DNA from: Wuchereria bancrofti
Lineage: Eukaryota > Nematoda > Chromadorea > Rhabditida > Onchocercidae
DNA length: 64,000 nucleotides
Assembly (NCBI GenBank): GCA_005281725.1
Contig: SSBO01000001.1
Span: 11,223,776 to 11,287,775, forward strand
Reading direction: 5' to 3'
Below the pieces are notes generated by a model. It ran no database searches. It saw nothing but the letters and a program-made list of their open reading frames with translations, and was not told where the DNA came from. This document shows, one piece after another, positions 13,404-25,600 of this stretch (position 1 is the stretch's first letter; each line of letters begins with the position of its first letter). Both the position numbers and the translations under genes were made by a program.

Positions 13404-16400
13404 TTATTTATTATCACACTTACTATGTGGCGTAGATTCGATAAAAACACCTTCCAGCACTGATTTTGACATACATTTTAGTGGTCTATCATAATGAAGA
13501 CAAGCTGCCATTTGTAAATATTTTCGTGATTCAACTTCTTCTGCATTCTATAAAATTAAATATATAATTTTGACTAATTTACAGGTGTAGGTATAATTTA
13601 CATAAAAATTATTGGTAAACATCAAAATTTAGTTTTTTTTTTTTTTTTCTTGTTTAGTAATTTAGAACTACTTAGTTAGTGGATAGAATAAAGAGAAATA
13701 AAAACCTTTAATAAAAAGATCAGATCAATAGCGAATAGGAAAACGAGGAATAAAAATATACAACCGGATGAAAGGAAGCCGTATGCTTCAATTTTTACAT
13801 CAATGCATATATTATAAACTTTCTCTTTCTAAAAATTTCACTCTCTCTCACTTTCTCTCTCTCCGCACTGAGCGAAATAAAATAAAATAAACTGCAAATA
13901 TAAAATTATAATTTAGACTCAGTTTAGTATAAGTATAAACAATTGAAGAAATATTTTTTCTCAATTGAAATGATTCATAAATTGAAATATGTACCAAAAA
14001 TCTATTAATTCTAATATTATGTTCCAAATATCTGACACACATCGAATCCATAATAGCTCGAATTTCAGCTCCTGATGACATATAAAACTGCAAATTTTTA
14101 ATTTCACTTAAAATAAAGCATGAAATAACATAATTTTAATTTTTTTCTATCAGTCATTTTTTATGTAATCAATTTTTTTTATGTAATTAATTAATTAATT
14201 GAAATTTTATACTGTCATTGATAGTAATGAATCATATTTAATTAGTTCATTCATAAATGGTAAAATATATTTGAAAATAGCTTGCAGTTATCATTCATTA
14301 AATGATGTAAACATTTGGAATAATTTACCTCAATGACAGAAAAAACACAAAAAATGGAAATTTCAACTAAATCAAACATAGCTTCTTCCATTAGATCTTC
14401 CTCTTCCGACATACAACGTAAAAACATTAGTAATAGTAAGATTGGAAGTGCCAAAACAACACAACCAAATATGACAAATCTAAAATTACAAATTTAAAAA
14501 AAAAAAAAAAGAAATTATAGATTGAATGTTCCAATTCATTTAACATACTAAAATGGATTTTCTTACTTCTCAGCAATAAGCTGTTAGATTAGTTAATTTC
14601 AATACAATTGTTTTAAGTTGTCAATTTTTTTTTTTTGTTAAATGCATTTCTGATCAGTGTGAAAATTCCATAAAGATACTTCTTGTATCACTCATTGTCA
14701 TAATTATATTAAAATGAGATTGAAATTTCATACGGAAATTTCAACACACATAAAAACAAAACAAAAAAAAAAGATAGAAAAGCACTTTAAAGAGGAATGT
14801 GGAAAGTACTTAAATTTGTCCATTAAAAGGCTCTAATATTTTAATAGTATTTTCATCCTCGAAAATTTCAAAATGTTGTTCAGTTTGATTCATTGATAAA
14901 TTTAATGCTTGAAAATAACGAGTAGTTTCTATAATCCTTCCGACAAATGCTTTTTGATCATTCCACCAATGTGGCATTATTCGACAAGTTTTCCTCAATG
15001 GTATCTTTTCCGCCACTGATTCAATCATTTCTATTTGAGAATATTAGCATAAATTAAAAGAAGTAATATGTTATATGAAAAAAAAAAAAGAAAAGTAAAG
15101 AAATAAAGTAATAATTAAAAATGTATTTAAAAAAAGAAACAATAGGGGAAAGTATTTTACCTCCTTTAATCATAGGTATATGATAAGTAAATTGTAAACA
15201 AGGAAATGCATATACAATAAACCAAGCGCAAAATAGAAGAATAAGAGCAATTAAACGTAAAAACGTGTATCCCAGACAACTTGGAAAGAAATATTTTTGT
15301 GCAGTAGTTTTTTCTGCAGTATAATTTATTACAAAATATTAAACATATGCAAATTTCTATTAAAATGCTATTTTAACAATTTAAATTTCATTTTTTTTTT
15401 TTTTTTTATAAAATGTAATGGTACATAATGTTTAAAGATTTAACTTATACTACAATATGTTACAGATATAAATTGATTTATTTTTAGCGTAATGCAAAGA
15501 TAATAAAATACGATAAAAGTATTGCTAATGAAATAAAAATTTCAACATACAGTTCTAATAGATAATAAATAGAAATTTTATTTAAAATTTTTTTCTAATA
15601 GTTTCCAAATATTTTAAACTAATAATCGTAAATTTTATTTATATTACTTACCAAAATTCTTACGATGTGGCAATCGATTAGTTTCTGAACTAATTTTTTC
15701 CGTTTTTAATGGTTCCACTGATTTTACTTTTCGTCTTGAAAGATTTTGTGCAATTGGCTTTAGATCATTATGTTTTGCTAATAATGGCGTCATTCCTACT
15801 TGCGCAAAATCGGGAAGAACTTCAAATGAATTATTATATTTATCATTTAAATTAAATTATAGGTAAATTGTGATTATGCAATTGATATTGATAAAAATTT
15901 AAAGCCATTCTAATCATTTATCAGTCTTTCCTAAATTTATTACTCTATTTGCTCCCTTTTTCGTTCAATGAGAAAAATAAAAAGATAATCTTATATGACA
16001 GATTTGTACATTACAATAATAAGTTAAAAAATAAATATTGCTAAAATAATATTCAAATAAACAAAATTTATTTTCTTTAATAATCTTAATTAAACTAATA
16101 AATAATAATTGTCCTGTTGTTACCTTGATTACCAATGGTACCAACTGATGAACTGGTTGGAATTTGATAATTTATTACATTTAATTTATCATCTCTAAAT
16201 TCCTTCTTTGAAAATTTCTCCTCTTTTACATGGTTGTTTAATTTTTGTTCTTTAGATGTTTCTAAAATATCTTTGCTAGATGTTTTCGACAATAATTCAT
16301 CAGCTTTAGATGATATTTCTGTTAAATTCATCGTTTTCGATTCTATTTCTTCCATTGATTGTGTTTGCTCAGAGTCTGTTTTTTCTTGTGTCAAAGAAAG

Positions 16401-16600
16401 AATCTTTGAAGTAGACTGTTGGCTTCTATCAGATGAAATTTCAGCATTTGTATTTGTATTCTGCACAAACATATCGTTGTTGTTGTTGTTGTTGTTGCCA
16501 TTTCTATAAATATTTAAATATGATGAAATTAGAAAAAATGAAATTCGATAAATTAAACATTTCAAAACCTTCTTTTAGTAGCTTTTCGATTATTTTTCAT
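13404..16600 (-). CDS. unrecognised two-TM protein, reading frame interrupted by one TAA
   Basis: I do not recognise the family. Exons in coding order: 16600-16569, 16503-16124, 15819-15652, 15313-15161, 15030-14810, microexon 14580-14567, 14479-14329, 14087-13995, 13547-13404. Phases agree throughout, and the N-terminal exon (MKNNRKATKRR) splices into a seven-Asn run (residues 14-20). A Ser/Thr/Glu-rich low-complexity region fills residues ~25-150. Exon 4 carries TM1 (residues ~208-232). Exon 5 is a loop with possible N-glycosylation sites (NLS, NQT), and exon 7 carries TM2 (CVVLALPILLLLMFL) followed by an acidic tail. Exon 5 ends in TAA (14812-14810) directly before a GTACTT donor. If translation stops there, the product is 317 aa with one TM. 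If the TAA is an error, the joined frame has 451 aa. The downstream exons are fully open with good splice sites, so they are not obviously decayed. Confidence 0.6.
14567..14580 (-). other. candidate 14-base microexon
   Basis: On the minus strand CTAACAG precedes 14 bases (CTTATTGCTGAGAA) followed by a perfect GTAAGA donor. It starts in phase 0 and ends in phase 2, exactly what exon 14479-14329 needs, adding LIAEK in front of TM2. It is supported by phase and consensus only. Confidence 0.55.
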
Positions 16601-16810
16601 GCTGCTAATGAAAAATTGACACTCATAAACAACCAATATTTCACAATAAATCCATCAAATGAATTCACGAAACTTTTTACATAATATAATTCCATTAATT
16701 TGCATAATTTTATAACTAAGTATGTACTGTAATAAATATATATCTTTTATATAATTATTTTTCTTCCTTTATTTTTTTCATACAATCATATATAACATTT
16801 AACTGGATTT

Positions 16811-16984
16811 CATAATCCGTAAAAAAAGATTGTTACCGTTTGAAAAGTTTATAATCTGTAAAAAAAAGAAGAGATTGTTCCCGTTAGAAATTTAATCCTG
16901 ATTTTAACAGTTCATAATTTGTAAAAAAAAAAAAGAGGGAGAGAGAGAGAGAGATTGTTCCCGTTAGAAATTTAATCCTGATTT
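16811..16984 (+). repeat. degenerate three-copy tandem repeat
   Basis: Units start at 16811, 16851 and 16913 with (C)ATAAT-C/T-C/T/G-GTAAAAAAA. The last two units share the exact string GATTGTTCCCGTTAGAAATT and what follows; the first is truncated and diverged. Unit 3 is expanded by a GA microsatellite. Confidence 0.8.
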
Positions 16985-18028
16985 GGAAATAGTAAGTTAT
17001 ATCATGTCTGATTGAATATAAATTACAAATTTATCATTTTAAATTAAATAATTTCATACTACTTTTACAAATTTTGATGAGAAAAAAATAATTGTAATTT
17101 TTGAACAAAAATTCCAAAATTTTCATTTTTTTATCTTTATATTAAATAAAAATATTATTACAACTTTTGAAAGTATCACATTTGAAAATTTTATTTTTCA
17201 AAAAGAAATTCTTTTTCGTTAGAAATTTATAAAAAAACTGTTTCAACAATTAGTATTTGAGAAAGATGAAATATATATAAAAGAAGGATCGATTGACTTA
17301 AGCAAACAGCTGGCACAATAACAATCTCAGCGATGTAAAAAATACGAAATGATACGGTGAAGAATTAATCAGTAGTTTACTTTCTTTCTTACCTTTTTCA
17401 AACGTTATTTCAAATTTCAGAAATATTAGGTCTATAAATTTTAGCCTATTATTTTGTTAATTTAAAACTTCAAATTATCTTTTCTCACAGTTCAAATAAT
17501 GACAATGTTTCTCCCTTGTACTATCAATACATGTGGAAATTTTAGCATCGAAATACAAGAAAAAAATAAATATTTGCCAATAAGATTGAAATTTACTTTT
17601 TGTAAATATCAAATATTTGATGAATAATTCTAGTGAAGATATTTAAGTGATTTGTAAGTAATTGATTTTACTACTGTTATAACAATTTATTTTCATTTCA
17701 TTCAATCATAGAAGCTTTAAATTCAACTTAAGCAATTAATCATTAACTCGTATTAAAATATAATAAAATGTTTGATATTTTTAGAAAAAGTTTTTTTTAG
17801 AAAAAGTCATTTTCAGGAATGAAAATGAAACAAGAAAATTGATTGTATACTGAAAGAAATACTTTAATGCAATAATCCTTTTTTAACTTTCTCCTATTGA
17901 TCAGTTGAAATGAGTGATCAATCTAATGCAAAATCTTTTCTACATTTTATCTTCACTCCCTTTTCTCTTTTTTTTTTTTTCTATTGCAAATCATTTAAAA
18001 GAGAAAGAATGTCTTCGATCACATTATT

Positions 18029-18080
18029 AACTTTAGCTGATGAGTAATCATTTTAACTTTAACTGATGAGTAATCATCTT
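18029..18080 (+). repeat. two-copy 26-bp tandem repeat
   Basis: AACTTTAGCTGATGAGTAAT... at 18029-18054 is followed directly by a copy with two differences at 18055-18080. Confidence 0.85.
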
Positions 18081-19117
18081 GCTTCTCATCAGCTTCATGA
18101 TACATTTTCAGTTTTTCCAATAAAATAAATTATTTGCAATATTTTCATGTAATCTTTACCTCTTATTCCAATTATATTTTGATTAATTGGTACTAAAATT
18201 AATTAAGTACGAGAATGAAGGTATCATTGCAGAGAGAGAGAGAGGGAGAGAGAGAGATTAAAGTATCATTGATTCATTAACATATCACCATGCATCTTTA
18301 TTATTCATATATATCATTGATCAATTATGATATGAAAAAATGAGCACTTAAATATATGACAATAATTTAATAACTTAAAATGGGATGAAACATAAATCGC
18401 TCTTCTTGATTATTTTCCTTTTTGTCTTTATAAGTTTTTTCATTCAGTTAATTCAAATTTTTTTCTCCAATATTAGATTGATTCCCATTTTTTTGTAAGA
18501 TTTTAAGATGCAATAATTTTATTGTAATAAAGATATAGCATAATTTAACAAATAATGCATATTCAAAAAGTACATAAAATATTTAGGAAAGGATAATAAA
18601 TAGTAAAAAGAGAAATCGAGTCAGACAGAGGTAATTTTATATTAGTCTAAATGATACCTCTTATCAGGGTTATAAGATAAGGAATGATTGAAAGGGATGA
18701 CAATAGTAAAGTCTAAATATATGACCAAATGACCGCACTAAAAGCTAATTGGAATAAATATTGAAGTTAAAGAAATGAATTAAATGTCGTATGTTTATGT
18801 GACAACTTCGCTTCTTTCAAGTATTTCTTTTGTCCAATGTTATTTCATTCATTATTTAGTGCTTTTTGAAATATAACCTTTCAATTATATGGCTTATAAC
18901 TTGTACTAAAAGGCAGTCTTAAGTAATACTTACAATTTCCCGGAAAATACAAAACTCAAATAAACCATCCAATGACCGAACAGATTAATAAGAAAGTAGA
19001 GAGAAACACGACAGGTGTTTAGTGGTTGGCCGATTACTCTCTGTGACATTCTCGTTTTGTTTGGTGACAAATGTCCGAAATTGTCCCAAATTGAGATATT
19101 AAATGGTAGATTGGTTA

Positions 19118-19301
19118 ATTCATATTTTATGTAATAAACAGTTCAAATTAGTTATTTCATTAACACAAGGTGGAATAGTCTTGTTCAACCTTTAGATATA
19201 TCAAAGTGTCACAAAGATTGATCAATTTATATTTAATAAACAATTGAAATTAGTTGTTTCATTGACACAAGGTGGAATAGTCTTGTTCAATCTTTAGATA
19301 A
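19118..19301 (+). repeat. diverged direct duplication of about 80 bp
   Basis: Copies at about 19118-19199 and 19224-19301 share a long exact core starting ACACAAGGTGGAATAGTCTT at 19163 and 19265 (offset 102). They lie 400-550 bases upstream of the PCM-1-like start codon. Confidence 0.85.
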
Positions 19302-19685
19302 GTATCATTTCCATATGCATAAAACTTTTGATCAATTGCTATCAATAATTGTTTTGATTGAATGAAATAAACTGAATGAAACAATTTTAAGAAATGACTG
19401 ATTTATGCGATGCTTTTCAATGATGGTAAACATTTATGGTCATATATTGAAAGATTTTTGTTGATATCTCATTTTATGGTTTTTTTTTCTGCTCCTCTTG
19501 ATCCTATAGCAAGAGGAATAAGACTTCAAATTTCAACTAATTTTAATCTTTTCAAACTTATCGATTGATTTATGTGATTTAACTTTGTGGAAAATATATC
19601 ATTGTTTGTTTGTTGAGCATTTCAGGTGAATACAGGTAAGTAAAAACAAGTGGAATATTATTTGAAAAGTAGCTGTCTGACAAAT

Positions 19686-22600
19686 ATGGGAAAGAAAGAT
19701 TTGACAATCACAGAATCACCAGCTGAACAGGAATTGCCTGTAGACGTAACAGTCGAAGGTATTCCACCACAGCCCCTGTCCACGTCATCTTCATCCATTC
19801 CATCTGCTGACGTAAAATATGATGAAATAGAACCAAGCATGTTGGATAATTTAGTAAGGTTCATTTCGATTTAAGGAATTAACTTGAAAAGCTAAATTTA
19901 AAGAGATATCAAAACTAAAATTAATTGGCAAATACATGTTTTTTATAAAATTTATTTTGTTAACTTTTTACATGGAATTTGTCAACTTGCTATCCACGTT
20001 TAAACTTAATTTATTGTTCTGTGTAACTTTTGTTTGATATAACACGTCATAATATATATTTTTTGATAAAGTACTGTTTTAATAAAGTAATAAAATAAAA
20101 AGTGAAGAATTAAGATAATGAAAATTTGCAGCCATCACATCAGAAGCATATAATGGGTAGATTGGACAGCATCCGTAAAAACAAGCAGCGTATTCTATCT
20201 ACATTACGTGAACTTAAAGAGAATACAAAAGAAGGAGAAGTAAACTTGAATTAATATTTAAAAATCTATTGATTGCTGTTGATGAATTTAGTATGCTGTT
20301 TTCAATTTTTCAGACCGACGAACATTTTCCTTTTTCTAGTTTGTAATAACATTAGATAATTTAGCATAATCTAACATGAAAGAAGCAGAAACTTTTTAAA
20401 TAAATAAATTGTATACATGTCAACTTTTTCGTCTTATTTTCTAAAATTTTAGTTTCCAAACAAAGAATTGATGAGTAAAATGATTGCAAGCTATGATGCA
20501 CTCAGTGCACAAGAAGAACAATACGTCCAATTAATGCAAAAAATTGTTGTAAGTTTGGTTGTGAGTTATAATGTAAAAATTTTGCTCGTGTTAATGCCAC
20601 GACAAATTCAACTAAATATTTTTTTTTTTTCTCCAACTAAATACATGTACTTTTCTTTTTAGTTAGAAAGTATCGTTGATTAAGGGTTTTTTTTGGATTG
20701 GATATCAAAATTAAATAAGAATTTGATACTTTGTATAACTATTTTCAATGCTGTATTTCTTTTTTGCAAAATATTTTGTAGAGCTTGCATAAAAATGCAG
20801 CTGACGATATACAACATGAAAATGAAAGAAATGACGAAAAATTGTTACGAGATGATGACAGTAATACTAACGAACTGAAAGAGAATACCGGTGAATCAAA
20901 CCATAAAGTATCTGATGAAGCAATCAATAATGATCTAGAAGAAGTTAGTATTTTCTTGAATTTGTAACATTGAATTATTCGTAGATAAATTTATTTGTAC
21001 TGGAAACCATGAAATTGAAGCTGGATGCGCATAATTTGTCACAGAATTCGTGATATTATCCTTTTTTAGATGAACAGTGAATTATCAAAACTAGGAGTTG
21101 TAACAGGAAAAGCAGTTGCCGTCTCGATCATGAATGATAAACTACTGGAAACATTACAATTGCATCGTGAAAAGGTATTCTTTTGTTCATATTTTAAAAC
21201 TCTTTTGGAAAAACAGACTTATGAATTTTTATCAAAACCATTGAATTCATTAATTTTTTTTAAATCAGAGAGCTTATCTTCTGGTCGCAGGATAGCTTTT
21301 TTCTCTGCCTAGCGATGAACCTTAACGGAAAAATTTAATTATTTCATAAAAATAATTTTGAATGGTAGAGAATTACTGTTCTTTTTCAGAAATTATTTAG
21401 AGTTAAATAGAATGTTAGTAAATACGATATGTTGCAGAAGGCTACGCTAGAAGAACTACATCGAAGAAAACGAGAAACTCAAAAAGGTATAGCAGATGAG
21501 ACATTGCAACAGGTTGAAACAGCTCGCTTGAAAGGTAGAGCTACATATTTAATTTTAATTTATATTCTGGAACTCGTCGAGAAGTTTTGAAACTAATTTT
21601 TTCTCTTCTGTGCAAAATAAAATCTTAATAGTGAGTGATCCTTACTCCGAGATCGTCACAGAAGAGAAAAAATTATAGGAAAGCATAAGTGACTTGTCCA
21701 CCCAATTTTTCAAAATGTTAATTCTAGCGAATACTTCCTTATACAGGTTGTTTTATTGTCGCTTAGTACTATAGCTTTCAGAAACTATTTAAAGTTAGAT
21801 AGAATATATAGTGGAATTTTTTTATTTAAAATTAACTAAGAAATTTGTGTCTATTTCTTTTCTACATTCGACGATTCTTTTGTTTTACTTCGAACTGTTC
21901 GGTCGTTTTTTTTTATATCGCTATCAAAATCAAATTTTTTTAAAAAACTTTCTTTGAGTTGCAGAGTATTGTACATTGCATTCCATCTTTCGATATTTTT
22001 AAAAAGTTCTCACATATTTTCCTTTCTTGTTACACTCTTAAAAACAGTTTTTTAAACAAGATTTTGGCACTGCGACACAGATAAAAAATGTACATGAGGG
22101 AGTGAAATTTTTTACCTTCTAATCTGCTCTAACATCATCTTTTTTTTCTTCCCTACTACATTTCATGGAATACAAATACTGGAAAAGTGAAGAATGAAAA
22201 GGGTAGAGGAATACAGTTCATTTTTCAGCCTACATTATATAATTCTGTGTATTAACATATATGAATATTTACGTATAAATGCAAGTCCATGCATGTATGC
22301 TTATATATATGTATGTGTATGTATGTATGTGTATGTATGTATATGTGTGTGTCGGATATCTGTAAAGCATTATGCATTATGCGTTTAATTTGTTTTGTTT
22401 TCTTGTCTGTGACATTTAAATTAGCTGTAATTTCATGGAATCAATTTCGTTATCATCATTTTTGTCATTTTCTGTTTGTAACATTTGTCAAATTTATAGA
22501 TGAATGAATCTTTCTATTAGAAATGATATGGTAGTTTTTTAAATGAAGAATTTTTTTTTTTTTTTTTTTTGAATGCTTGCTAATTTTAATGAAAATGTTC

Positions 22601-25600
22601 AATGTGATAGTTGCGCTTGCATTCATTTATAATTCGTTGAGGTGCACAATTTGAAGATAATTGATGATGGAAGGAATGCAGCATGATAGGCAACATTTTC
22701 ATGATTCTCTAAAGAATGAACAAGTCTAGCTTTCATCTTCCTATCTAACTATCCGTTTATAAATCGACTCATTTGCATGCCTCTATAGACTTACTTATTC
22801 TACTCCTTCTCTTATTCATTTCTTTTGGCAAAATTTCCTTCTGTATCCATCCATGCATTCTTACTCCTTGGAGACACTAATTGAACATTTTTATTTGCTA
22901 GCTTGAGCATATCGATTTTGTCAACTGTAATATGTACATTTACCAACCATTTCCATCTAGGAAAAAGCAAAAAGTAATGTTTTAGTAGGCATAAAATATC
23001 TCTTACAAATTAACTAATTTTATTTCTATCCAACTTTCCTTCTTATTTATTATTATTATTGTTATTTTCCTTTTTTTTTTTTTTGGACTTATTGTATAGC
23101 ATATTGGAATAATCTTATTAATATTGGTGGTTTTCATTTTTGAACTTAACCAGAGTTGGTTTTTTGATAAAATTTTTTGATGATATTCATTTTACAAATC
23201 GATATCATGAAATTTCATCTCTTCTATTATTATTGATGAATTAAGTAGGATGTTATAATTGAGAAGACAATATTAAGCCTCATAGTAGTGAAAAAACGAC
23301 AGCTCTAGGTTGAGATTTGAATTAGAATTTTATGCAGTTGACACTATTTCACTCAAGATCCCTCAAACGATTTCTTTATTCCAGTTTACGATTAATGTTG
23401 GTTGTTAAAATTTGTTAGCATAGATTTTTAGGAAATAATTAACCATTGAATGTGTAAAGCGGTATTCTAGAATGTACCTCTTTTAGTGTAATTTATTTTT
23501 TTTTTTTTTTGCGGCTTTCTTTCGTAATTAAAGATTTTGCGAAGTTCTGGTAATTACTCTTCGGTGACACTTGGAATATTTTGTTGTCTGAGCTTATGCA
23601 ATGACAAATTAAAAAGAAAAAGGGGATATGATGGGGAGAAAAAAGAAAAAAAAATATTCCAGTTAAAAACATTTGCTGTTGATTGGTTTGACTAACTGAG
23701 CAACTAAACTAAACGATAAACTAGCTTCATGAATGATTGACTGACTAGATGACGGGTTAAATAATGATGATCCATCAACGGAAAATGCCATTTGTTACAA
23801 TATTACAGTTAATGAGAGTTAGCTTAGCAACTGATGTCGATTGAAATCCTTATGCTTGGAACTTTCAGTTAAATTAGTTAAAACTTTTATTTCAACTATT
23901 TTAACAGCCGGCATTCAATTATATAGTATTAAATATGCAGATTATGTTAAGTTTTCTTACAATCTTCACAATTATTGCTTCATGGTTTAAAGTGGTTTTG
24001 ATTTGTCAGTTGGAACAGTTGTTCTTATTTCTCAACAATGTAATTCACTCTTTCACCGGAAACATTTGCCATCCGTTTTCTTCATTTAATCCATTGTCAT
24101 TCTGACACACAATAACTACTTGTCACAGATTTTTCTTTTTTTTTTTCCTTAACATTTTTCTCTGTATTGCTTACAATACATTGTCATTTAGATGCATATA
24201 TTATAAAAATCTTTGTATTTATCAGGACAATTACTTTTTAAGTTGCATCGGAGCTAGAACAAGTGGAAAGGAAGCGTAAAACGTTGGAGCGATTACGACG
24301 TGAAGCGCAACGCCGTGGCATCAAATTGGGACCTGGTTCAGCATCAGAACCGGATATTGTTGTTGAGCCACAACCGGAACCAAAATCAGTTACTGAAGCA
24401 AAGTTACGGGCTAAATTACAAGCAAAGAAAAAGGTGATTATTTTACACATCATTCTTATAAATTACATTTTTGAACTTTCTGAAATTTCATATAATTATA
24501 TAATTTTATGAATGAAGAGCTCTAAATTTGCAGACACGTAACATAACACATTTCTTGTAATTTTTTCATTCAACCAATTCTGTTTAAATGAGTATTTGTT
24601 CAATACTGAACAAAATAAAACAGTTGTAATATTACAGTTGAATAAAACAATTGCAATATCATCTGTTAAGTAGAATATCAAAATTTTCAATGGTTAGAGA
24701 ATTTTAAAGATTGCATTTAAACCAATACCATGACTTATATAGCTATTAATAATTAATTTTAGAAAACATTTCAAAAATTGTTTTATTTGTAGCAAAATAT
24801 TGAATTAGAAAGTGATAATGGACCGCCAGTACCGGATGATTTGGCACCAGCTGAACGAATTCCACCGGTCTTGGAAAATGAACAAACTGAAATTGAACAG
24901 CAGCAAGAAATGGAAAGAAAAACCTGTGAAGTAACTGGTAGTGGTAGTGTTGCAGGGAAAAAAAAGAGAAAAGGCAAGAAAGGACGTGAACAACAGCAAG
25001 AACAACTGGCAAAGAAGCAATCTGATACAATCAATTCATCCATACGGTTTGCTTCATTCATTCTTTGTTTGGTATTAATTTTTATCAGAAATATCAGCAT
25101 CTTTTTTTTTTTAATTACGAGAATGATGAAGCAACAAAAAATTGCAGCATTAATTTTATGTTCTGAAAAGTGGAAAAATTATCTGAAAATATATAAAAAT
25201 TTTTGGTCTTAAAAGTTTTGAAATTTAGCACTGCTGCATCGTTTGATAGCAAATATTAGATCTGATGAAGTTTTCTTGTTAAATGTTTTAACACTTTTTT
25301 CTTTCATACATAGTATAGACTTTAAAACCTCACTTTTAATAAGATTTATGTGAACAGAAATTTTTTAAAGACAGTATATATTGACTTCTTCTGTTTGTCT
25401 TGATGATGTTATCATCTATATGTCAAAAATATAGTTAAATAAAGTTTTTTTTTTTTTCCTTTTGAATTTTTTTGAAGTGCAATAATACAATTTTTATTAT
25501 TTACAGCGAAAAACTAGCTACGATTGCAGCACGTAAAGAACGTATGCGAGAAATACGAGCAAAATTAGTACAGCCTGTTGTAGGGCCTTCTGATATGGAT

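Larger units (their letters stand above)
16601..19685. other. divergent intergenic region between two gene starts
   Basis: Three kilobases of AT-rich DNA separate the start of the minus-strand two-TM gene from that of the plus-strand PCM-1-like gene, so both promoters should lie here. It contains three local tandem duplications (listed separately) and a GA tract at about 18232-18256. A short stretch TTTCAG-GTGAATACAG-GTAAGT at 19620-19642 could be a tiny 5' UTR exon of the PCM-1-like gene. No coding sequence seen. Confidence 0.5.

Noticed and set aside
24746..25100. Overlapping minus-strand frames opposite exon 8 of the PCM-1-like gene
   Set aside because: They are antisense shadows of a Lys/Glu/Gln-rich coding exon whose sense frame has matching splice phases on both sides.
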